Of a stretch of DNA of 42,063 nt, positions 1 to 5,486 are shown one piece after another. The translations under genes were made by a program, and so were the position numbers. Origin of the DNA: JBEKYD01 sp049509915. GTDB lineage: Bacteria; Acidobacteriota; Terriglobia; Bryobacterales; Bryobacteraceae. Below the pieces are notes generated by a model, which saw only the letters and a list, made by a program, of their open reading frames with translations, searched no databases and was not told the DNA's origin. The stretch is from positions 1-42,063 of the forward strand of contig JBEKZL010000052.1 of the NCBI GenBank assembly GCA_049509915.1, in the 5' to 3' direction. How positions within the stretch are numbered: the first letter of the stretch is position 1; the number at the start of each line of letters is the position of its first letter.

Positions 1-2
1 TC

Positions 3-377
3 GCCGAAGGCCACGGCTGGTTTCTGCGGCGGTATGACCGACATCGCGCGGCGGAGTTTCTCGCCTTCCTGGAGGCGCTCCCCGCCCTGACCGTGCAGGC
101 TTTCGATGCGACAGAGCTGTCAGAGGTCCGCCGGATCCCCGCCCGATTTGGCGATCAACCTCTCACCTTGGCCGACGCCCATGGACTCGTAATCATGAAG
201 GATCGCCGCAACGCGATTTGCTGGTCCGCGGACCGGCACCTGGGCCTCACGGGGGGTGAGCCTCGCCATTGGGGAGTGAGGAGAAACGGCTGCGGATTTG
301 TTTCATCGACTTGCCACGACATCACGTCCACGATCCTTGCGCTGTGGCGCCAGAGTAGGATATTTTGTCATACTTAA
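3..377 (+). CDS. PIN-domain protein (VapC-like toxin), 5' partial
   Basis: The frame is already open at the left edge, so the N-terminus lies outside the window. The visible part has the C-terminal half of a PIN nuclease: the segment LTLADAHGLVIMKDRRNA supplies a conserved acidic residue in helix alpha-4, and WSADRHLGLTG is the usual last strand with its acidic residue. PIN toxins of the VapC family cut RNA and are held inactive by an antitoxin normally encoded just upstream, here not visible. The protein should end shortly after LGLTG, but this frame runs about 40 residues further with low-complexity character. A run of six G at 251-256 sits exactly at that point; with one G fewer the frame would end after LTGVSLAIGE. 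A frameshift at the 3' end is therefore likely. It ends 3 bp before the next ORF. Confidence 0.6.
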   Translation, partial: AEGHGWFLRRYDRHRAAEFLAFLEALPALTVQAFDATELSEVRRIPARFGDQPLTLADAHGLVIMKDRRNAICWSADRHLGLTGGEPRHWGVRRNGCGFVSSTCHDITSTILALWRQSRIFCHT

Positions 378-380
378 GCA

Positions 381-614
381 ATGGTTCAGAAAATTGCCGT
401 CACCTTGGATCAAAGGACCGTCGCCGATCTCGACCGCTGGGTCAGAGAAGGCAGGTACCCGAACCGGAGCCGGGCACTGCAATCGGCCGTGAACCTTTTG
501 AGCGAGCGGGAGAAACGGACCCGGCTGGCGCGCGAGTTGGCCAAAATCGACCCGAAAGAGGAAGTGCGCCTGGCCGAACAGGGTCTCGGTGACCACGATT
601 GGCCCGTATACTGA
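381..614 (+). CDS. Ribbon-helix-helix antitoxin of a MazEF-type pair
   Basis: A 77-residue protein whose first 45 residues fit a ribbon-helix-helix DNA-binding fold: KIAVTLDQRTVADLDRWV (strand plus helix A) followed by YPNRSRALQSAVNLLSER (helix B with the typical N-R-S-x-A turn). The charged C-terminal tail after residue 45 would be the toxin-wrapping region. Its 3' end overlaps the MazF-like gene by 16 bp, the usual translational coupling of antitoxin and toxin. Such antitoxins neutralise the toxin by direct binding and repress their own promoter as dimers. A start at 381 (ATG) gives the complete fold. CopG/MetJ-type or MazE-type naming cannot be separated by eye. Confidence 0.8.
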   Translation: MVQKIAVTLDQRTVADLDRWVREGRYPNRSRALQSAVNLLSEREKRTRLARELAKIDPKEEVRLAEQGLGDHDWPVY

Positions 615-934
615 GAGGCGAGGTCTACTGGGCGGACCTGAACCCGGTCCGCGGCCGCGAGCAGGCCGGATTGCGGCCCGTTCTTGTTCTCAGCCACGAC
701 TTGTTCAACCGGAAGTCGGAGACCGTAATCGCCATGGCGATTACCAGTCAGGCGCAAAAGGCCGGGTTCCCTTTGACTATGGCGCTGCCCACGGAGATGC
801 TGCCAAAGTCGTCATGGGTGAAGATATCGCAAATTCGGACAATTTCCGTTGATCGTCTTGGCAAAAGGATCGCCGCCCTGGGCCCTGAGATGCTGGACCA
901 GTTGATCGACGGGTTGCTGGAGCTGATTGGCTAG
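599..934 (+). CDS. mazF: MazF/PemK-family endoribonuclease toxin
   Basis: The 111-residue protein matches the MazF/PemK family along its full length: RGEVYWADLNPVRGREQAGLRPVLV contains the conserved G-x-x-G-x-E-x-x-x-x-R-P-V-L-V-x-S arrangement that forms the active-site loop, ITSQ follows in the middle strand, and SWVKISQIRTISVDRLG is the conserved C-terminal strand with the I-R-T motif. MazF toxins are sequence-specific mRNA interferases. The start is TTG at 599, inside the end of the antitoxin gene; no other start keeps the conserved N-terminal strand. The length is typical and all recognisable motifs are intact, so the gene looks functional. Confidence 0.88.
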   Translation: MARILRGEVYWADLNPVRGREQAGLRPVLVLSHDLFNRKSETVIAMAITSQAQKAGFPLTMALPTEMLPKSSWVKISQIRTISVDRLGKRIAALGPEMLDQLIDGLLELIG

Positions 935-943
935 CGCGGGCGA

Positions 944-1015
944 GAGCCGAAGTACTCTGAGCCCTTCGATTGCCTGAAAAGCCGCTGCCGCGGCTGACGC
1001 GCGTTGCAACCGAGC
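944..1015 (-). pseudogene. vapC 3'-end relic, duplicate of the VapC gene next to it
   Basis: Bases 944-1015 closely resemble the 3' end of the intact vapC at about 1133-1205: both read agagcc, then a few changed bases, then TGAGCCCTTCGATTG (959-973 versus 1150-1164), and stay alike through CGCGGCTGACG. On the minus strand this would encode the last 15-20 residues of a VapC (the SRDSDFQTIEGL region). No open PIN frame extends from it: the rest of the gene is missing. It is best read as the tail of a second, deleted VapBC copy. Confidence 0.6.
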
Positions 1016-1132
1016 CGACGCTCGGCGCAGGCGGGCTGACCCATGAGGCAGCCTTCGCCGGGGCGCGCCGGAATCGGCTACCAATCGGAGAGGAGGCAGC
1101 GTGGACCGGGTTCAGGAAATTGCCGAAGAGCG

Positions 1133-1534
1133 CTAGAGCCCAACCACTGTGAGCCCTTCGATTGTCTGAAAGTCGCTGTCGCGGCTGACGAGCGTCGCAT
1201 CCAGGGCGAGGGCTGTTGCGGCCATCCACAGGTCGTTCTCATCGAGCGGAATGCCCCGGCGCTGTTGGGAAATCTTCACCTTCGCGTACACGTCGGCAGC
1301 GGCCGCCGGGACCGGCTCGCACGGCAATACGGCAAACAGCTTCCCAGCTTTCCCTTCAAGCTCGGTCCGGCGTCTTCCCGGAGCCAGCCGCTCCAAGCCG
1401 AACAGGATCTCGCCGCGGGCGATGGCGCAGATCATCACGCGATCGTCGACTCCAATCGAGGAGAGCCACGAGGCCATGCGCGCGTCCGCGCGCATTAGAG
1501 CGCTGATCGCATTGGTATCGAGAAGATAGATCAC
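1133..1534 (-). CDS. vapC: VapC-family PIN-domain ribonuclease toxin
   Basis: A complete 133-residue PIN protein. The acidic residues expected to bind metal are all visible: Asp6 in MIYLLDTNAIS, Glu42 in AIARGEILFGLE, Asp101 in DENDLWMAA and Asp119/Asp121 in VSRDSDF. PIN toxins of the VapC group cleave tRNA or rRNA. The start ATG at 1534 overlaps the stop of the antitoxin gene by four bases (ATGA), a classic coupled TA arrangement. Both genes lie on the minus strand and converge on the MazF gene. It looks intact. Confidence 0.9.
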   Translation of the reverse strand: MIYLLDTNAISALMRADARMASWLSSIGVDDRVMICAIARGEILFGLERLAPGRRRTELEGKAGKLFAVLPCEPVPAAAADVYAKVKISQQRRGIPLDENDLWMAATALALDATLVSRDSDFQTIEGLTVVGL

Positions 1535-1812
1535 AATGGATTGGTTGGAAAGATGTCACGGGACCGGATGGGACGCCGGCCGGCGGCTATCGCGGTATCG
1601 AGCTCGTCAACGTCCGAGGAAACAGGGTGGGGCGGTTCCCGCATCGCCTGCAGGACCGCCGCGGCGGATCCGGCGCGAGGCGCGGGTATTACCTCGATGA
1701 TCGAAGTCAACCGTTCCAGGGCCAGTTCCTGGATGCTCTTGCGCTGTGCTGCCGCGATTCCTTCAAGGCTCCGCACCAGGTCGTCCGGCATTTCGATGAT
1801 CAGGTTCGCCAT
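1531..1812 (-). CDS. vapB: VapB-type antitoxin
   Basis: This 93-residue protein begins MANLIIEMPDDLVRSLEGIAA, then KSIQELALERL, the pattern of a ribbon-helix-helix or related small antitoxin fold. Its C-terminal part (EPPHPVSSDVDELDTAIAAG) is the presumed toxin-binding tail. It precedes vapC with a four-base overlap. The same tail and the same upstream region occur again about 500 bp away in a decayed copy at 2032-2290, showing that the pair has been duplicated locally. The start ATG at 1812 is supported by that second copy, whose first residues (MARPIVD) align with MANLIIE. Confidence 0.85.
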   Translation of the reverse strand: MANLIIEMPDDLVRSLEGIAAAQRKSIQELALERLTSIIEVIPAPRAGSAAAVLQAMREPPHPVSSDVDELDTAIAAGRRPIRSRDIFPTNPL

Positions 1813-1990
1813 CCGCTCACGCTCCTTTTCCTATTGTGCCGCGCGGCGAGGCAGGAAGCCAACCCGACTGGGTGCTTAACCGATCTGGGGAAATCTGTTC
1901 CCGACAACCGCTCCCTCGCGGCCTGGAGCCGCGGGCCGGCGTCTGGGTCCCACGGGTGTGGACCTAGCGATTTTGGGTTGAACATCTGTT

Positions 1991-2052
1991 GTGGGGCAGG
2001 TTGGCAGCCTGCGGACCGATCGTCAATCGGTTCAGCCGCGCGCCAGCGCGGC
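1991..2052. repeat. Three-hairpin intergenic element with a GTGGGGC end
   Basis: The stretch begins gtggggca and contains three consecutive short inverted repeats: GCAGG (1996-2000) with CCTGC (2008-2012), ACCGAT (2015-2020) with ATCGGT (2026-2031), and GCCGCG (2035-2040) with CGCGGC (2047-2052). It resembles the element at 24362-24422, which has the same GTGGGGCA end and also several hairpins. It abuts the 3' end of the vapB relic and replaces its natural C-terminus. Confidence 0.5.
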
Positions 2053-2223
2053 AGGTGTGAAGTCAAGATCACCGGACCGGATGGGAGGCTGGCCGGTTCC
2101 TATCGCGGTATCGAACTCGTCAACGTTTGCGGATCTCGGGCGGGGCGGTTCCCGCATCTCTCGCAGGACCGCCGCGCAAGATCCCTCGGTGCTCCGCGCG
2201 CTGTCGACGATCGGCCTTGCCAT
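2032..2223 (-). pseudogene. Truncated second copy of the VapB antitoxin
   Basis: The 63-codon frame reads MARPIVD, then directly AAVLREMREPPRP and NVDEFDTAIGTGQPPIRSGD. It matches the intact VapB tail (AAVLQAMREPPHP, DVDELDTAIAAGRRPIRSRD) and its first seven residues, but about 35 central residues, including the DNA-binding helices, are deleted in frame. The upstream 60 bp (2221-2285) also match the upstream region of the intact gene, so promoter and gene were copied together. No VapC follows; the end of the frame runs into the hairpin element. It could still be translated, but would lack a DNA-binding domain. Confidence 0.7.
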
Positions 2224-2349
2224 CTGCTCGCACTCCCTGTCCTATCGTGCTGCATGGTCGCGAGGCGAAGCCAACCGGACTTCCAGGTGAAGCCCTCGCC
2301 GTTTCTCACAAGCGGTCCCCTCCGGACTGGTAGTTTCGTGCTCGCGCAG

Positions 2350-2657
2350 ATGTGCCGTGCTAATCTCTCGCATATCAAACCAGACCTTTACACCAAAATC
2401 GTGCTTACTGTTATCGCGCTGGCGCTCGTGCTGATCGCTTGCAACCAGTTTCTCGGCCGGCCGTGACCGCTCAAGCCGAAGGCCCGTTTGCGGGTGTGCA
2501 GTTCAGCGGAGGTGTGGATGGATTTAACCTGTTCGATTCGAGGACGGGTGATATTTGGGCATACTCCAGCGGCCACGGCCTCGGCGTCGCGCCGTCCATG
2601 TATCACGCAATGATTTCTGCTCCAGGTGTACCGGCGTCCGCCGTCCAGTGGAAATAG
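2350..2657 (+). pseudogene. Small membrane protein with 'PDLYTK' start, frameshifted
   Basis: Two overlapping frames together make one small protein. The first (2350-2466) reads MCRANLSHIKPDLYTK followed by a single transmembrane helix (IVLTVIALALVLIA) and CNQFLGRP, then stops. The second, in another frame and open from 2439, continues with VTAQAEGPFAGVQFSG and FDSRTGDIWAYSSG, ending at 2657. From memory, acidobacterial genomes carry many short proteins joining exactly these pieces: a PDLYTK leader, one helix, an AQGPFAGVQF stretch and an F-D-x-R-T-G-D-x-W motif. A small indel near 2450-2462 explains the break. The function of the family is unknown. A sequencing error or programmed frameshift cannot be ruled out. 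Confidence 0.6.
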
Positions 2658-2760
2658 TTTCACAAGGGGTAAGTTCTGCGACGCTGCGCGGAGCCCCAGG
2701 CCCACCCCTCGTAACGCAACTGAAATGCTCACCCCCCTCCCCCTCGATTAGCATAAAAGG

Positions 2761-4296
2761 GTGCCCCGTTATGCGGCCGTCGATATCGGCAGCAACTCCA
2801 TTCGGATGGAGGCCGCGGAAGTCGCTCCCGGCCAGGCCACGCGGATTCTGGCCTCCGACCGCGAGGTGACCCGCTTGGGCGAAAGCGTATTTCGCACCGG
2901 CGTGGTGAGTGAAGAAGCCATGCGCGCGAGCTGCACCGTGCTGGCGCGGATGGCGGCGTTGTACCGGCGGCTGGAGGTAGTCGGGGTGCGCGCCGTGGCC
3001 ACTAGCGCGATTCGCGACACTCGCAACCAGAGGACCTTCCTGGACCGCGCTTCGGCCGCCCTGGGCGTCCCGATCGAAATCATCTCGGGCCGGGAAGAGG
3101 CGCGCCTGATCCACCTCGGCGTCGAGAGCAACTGGCCGCAGGGAGACAAGCGCGCGCTCATCGTCGATATCGGGGGCGGCAGCGCCGAAATCATCTCGCT
3201 GGAGCAGGGGCAGTTGCGCGAGGCGTTTTCTCGCCCGCTGGGGGCGGTGCGTCTGAAGGAGATCTTTCTCGAAGACGACCCGCCCACCCCACGCCAGTTG
3301 CACCGCATGCACCAGTTCATCGAAGGGAAGCTCTCCGAAGCCGTGCGGAAGCTGGGCCGCACCGGCTGGGAGCGGGCCATTGCGACTTCGGCCACGGCCT
3401 CGGCCGTAGCCAGCGCCGTGGCGCGCCTGCCGGGCGGAGCGCGCGAGGATGTCGACCGGCTGCGCGTCTCCACCGCGCAAGTGCGCAAGTTGTACCAGAA
3501 GCTTTCCGCGCGCGACGTGGCGGCGCGGCGCAAGGTGACCGGGATCGGGCCGCGGCGGGCCGAGATCATCGTCCCCGGCATCGCCGTGCTGCAGGATTTC
3601 TTGGGCGCGTTCGGATTGCGCGGCTTCTACTATTCGCGGGCCGGCGTGCGCGACGGCATCATCGCCGACCTGGCGGCGCGCAACGTGGGCGCCGAGCGCG
3701 CCCGGCTGAGCCGCGAGCAGCGCCGCGAAGTGGAGCAACTGGCGCGGCGCTTCGGCGTGCCGCTGGAGCGCGCGCGCGCCGTGGCCCACATGTCGCACCT
3801 TTTATTTCTGGCGCTGCAGCCGCTGCATAGCTTGCCGGCGCCGTATGGAAAGCTGCTCGAAGCCGCATCGTACCTGGCCGACGTGGGCCACTACGTTTCC
3901 AGCTCCAGCCATCACAAACACTCCTACTATGTGATCGCGAATTCCGACTTGGCCGGCTTCACCGAGCGCGAGCGGTTGTCAATCGCCACATTGTGCCGCT
4001 ATCATCGCAAGGCGCTGCCTTCGGCCATGCACGCCGCGTTTCAAAGCCTGACCCCGGACGAGCGGCGCCCGCTGGCGCTGATGATTCCGCTGGTGCGCCT
4101 GGCCGACAACCTGGTGGGCGACGAGCCGCACCAGCGCATCGACGGAATCCAGTGCAAGCTGCAGAACGGCCAGGTGACTTTGGAGATTCGCGCCACCGGC
4201 GATCTCGACCTGGCCGAGTGGGGCGCCGAACAAGCCGGGGAAGCGTTCCGCCAAATCTATAACCGGCCGATGGAAGTGGTCAGGGCGAAGGGGTAG
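2761..4296 (+). CDS. ppx: Exopolyphosphatase / guanosine pentaphosphatase (Ppx/GppA)
   Basis: The 511-residue protein has the full Ppx/GppA layout. The ASKHA-fold phosphatase domain shows YAAVDIGSNSIRM at residues 4-16 (phosphate-1 motif), ATSAIRDTRN at 80-89, ISGREEARL at 108-116 and IVDIGGGSAEI at 134-144 (phosphate-2 motif). The C-terminal third is an HD-like helical domain with VGHYVSSSSHHKHSYYVI and CRYHRK. The enzyme removes terminal phosphate from polyphosphate and/or from pppGpp, linking phosphate storage and the stringent response; which activity dominates cannot be told from sequence. The start is GTG at 2761, which places the phosphate motif at the expected position; no convincing Shine-Dalgarno sequence precedes it. 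Confidence 0.92.
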   Translation: MPRYAAVDIGSNSIRMEAAEVAPGQATRILASDREVTRLGESVFRTGVVSEEAMRASCTVLARMAALYRRLEVVGVRAVATSAIRDTRNQRTFLDRASAALGVPIEIISGREEARLIHLGVESNWPQGDKRALIVDIGGGSAEIISLEQGQLREAFSRPLGAVRLKEIFLEDDPPTPRQLHRMHQFIEGKLSEAVRKLGRTGWERAIATSATASAVASAVARLPGGAREDVDRLRVSTAQVRKLYQKLSARDVAARRKVTGIGPRRAEIIVPGIAVLQDFLGAFGLRGFYYSRAGVRDGIIADLAARNVGAERARLSREQRREVEQLARRFGVPLERARAVAHMSHLLFLALQPLHSLPAPYGKLLEAASYLADVGHYVSSSSHHKHSYYVIANSDLAGFTERERLSIATLCRYHRKALPSAMHAAFQSLTPDERRPLALMIPLVRLADNLVGDEPHQRIDGIQCKLQNGQVTLEIRATGDLDLAEWGAEQAGEAFRQIYNRPMEVVRAKG

Positions 4297-4375
4297 CGCG
4301 AAGCTTGCGGAGATCGGTCCGACCCAAGGCTCACGCGGGTGAGTCGAGTGCACCGAAAAGCAGACCACGCGCATC

Positions 4376-4510
4376 GAGCAGGCACTCGATGGTGACTCCG
4401 GCCCGCAGTTCCACTTTCACCAGGCGCCGAACACGTCGCCGCACGAAGTCACGCAGGGGGTGGACACCTTCCGGCGAATGATGCGTGACGGGAAACTGCA
4501 AGCGGCGTAA
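4376..4510 (+). pseudogene. Possible C-terminal gene remnant
   Basis: In one plus-strand frame this stretch reads smoothly as protein: GPQFHFHQAPNTSPHEV and TQGVDTFRRMMRDGKLQAA, ending in TAA. The composition is protein-like, unlike the flanking intergenic sequence, but there is no start codon with a ribosome site and nothing recognisable upstream. It may be the last 45 codons of a lost gene. I do not recognise the family. The rest of the 4297-4520 gap holds nothing else I can identify. Confidence 0.25.
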
Positions 4511-4520
4511 TCGCGGGCCT

Positions 4521-4745
4521 TCAGTGTGTTATGGCTTTGGCGATAAGTAGTCCGAAAATCACCACCCCGACCCAAAACCACGCCACCACGATCCCCTTGA
4601 TGGTTCGGACGGATCGGTCAAGCGAAGCCAGAACCGCAACGTAGTTGGTCTGCGGACCTTCAAGAGCGTAACCGCAAGCGGTGCAGCTCACGGTGGTGTA
4701 GCCACCGACCTTTTCGACGTTACTCGCGCAGGATGGGCAGGTCAC
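4521..4745 (-). CDS. Small zinc-ribbon protein with C-terminal membrane helix
   Basis: From a GTG start at 4745 this gives 74 residues: VTCPSCASNVEKVGG, then VSCTACGYALEG, forming a CxxC-x(15-20)-CxxC zinc ribbon; a short linker; and a hydrophobic helix GIVVAWFWVGVVIFGLLIAKA at the C-terminus. The same frame is open to 4835 (ATG) but those extra 30 residues are not protein-like, so the GTG start next to the ribbon is preferred. It is probably an inner-membrane protein with the zinc ribbon in the cytoplasm. I do not recognise a function. It converges with the coding strand upstream and is not in an operon. Confidence 0.55.
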   Translation of the reverse strand: MTCPSCASNVEKVGGYTTVSCTACGYALEGPQTNYVAVLASLDRSVRTIKGIVVAWFWVGVVIFGLLIAKAITH

Positions 4746-5058
4746 AGCTGACAGTTTACGGCACCGGCAGGTTCCAAATATGAGTAATGCTATTCTCCCG
4801 GCCCTAAAGGGCCTAGGCTGGCCAGTATCCCGCAAGCCTTACACGAGCACCATCGTGGTGACCAGCGTCACCGGGGTTGAGACGCGCATCGGGGTTGCGT
4901 GAATCTAGGGTTCCCGGCCGAGTTCAGGGGTACGATCTGGACGGACCACCCGGTTTGGGCCGTAGCAGTTCGCAGGATATTGAGGCTTGGGCCGCTGTAC
5001 GAAAGGGTCGTGTCGACGGGTGCCGCACCCTAGCCGGCGCTACAATAGGAGAGGCAAG

Positions 5059-5385
5059 ATGCAGATGAAGCCGGAATTCATTCCCGTAATACTTGGATTC
5101 GCGACGTTTCTAGGAACTCTCTCGGTGGTCATCATCGGGTTCCTCTTCAACAACTCACGCATGACCGATGTTAAAGAACTTCTTCGCGCCGAGATCGGCA
5201 CGGTTCGTGGTGAGATCGGTACGGTTCGTGGTGAGATCGGCACGGTTCGTGGTGAGATCGGTACGGTTCGCGCCGAAGCGAAGGCGACCGAAGCTTCGAT
5301 TCTCTCCCAGATGGCGACCTATCAGATGGATATCATTTCCAAGATCGCCGAACTCGATAACCGCATCAGCCGCCTAGAGCGGTAA
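5059..5385 (+). CDS. Membrane-anchored coiled-coil protein with heptad tandem repeats
   Basis: The ATG at 5059 lies 6-7 bases after a good AGGAG ribosome site (5047-5052) and starts a 108-residue protein. It has an N-terminal membrane helix (about residues 6-27, FIPVILGFATFLGTLSVVIIGF), then four near-perfect copies of the heptad E-I-G-T-V-R-G (from about residue 45), then a helical tail ending KIAELDNRISRLER with further heptad spacing. A seven-residue period with I and V at core positions predicts a long coiled coil, so the protein is likely a membrane-tethered oligomer. The frame is open further upstream (to 4987) but that part lacks a ribosome site. The function is unknown. Repeat number probably varies between strains. 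Confidence 0.75.
   Translation: MQMKPEFIPVILGFATFLGTLSVVIIGFLFNNSRMTDVKELLRAEIGTVRGEIGTVRGEIGTVRGEIGTVRAEAKATEASILSQMATYQMDIISKIAELDNRISRLER
5191..5274 (+). repeat. Four tandem 21-bp repeats inside a coding region
   Basis: Units at 5191-5211, 5212-5232, 5233-5253 and 5254-5274 each encode one heptad EIGTVRG (the last ends RA). Only one silent third-position base separates the first four units: GGC-ACG alternates with GGT-ACG, so the array is really two copies of a 42-bp unit. This indicates recent slippage or unequal crossing-over. Because 21 is a multiple of 3, changes in copy number keep the frame and simply lengthen the coiled coil by seven residues. Confidence 0.95.
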
Positions 5386-5486
5386 GCTCCGCCCCTCCCC
5401 CAGTCCGCCGGGGTGTTTGCAGCGGCAGCAGCGTTCTTCACCTCCGACCAGGCTCCAATTGATGCCACGCTGCCACGCGCCTCCGC

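Noticed and set aside
2388..3798. Minus-strand frames of up to 424 codons opposite ppx.
   Set aside because: No conserved motif; they are high-GC shadows of the phosphatase gene.
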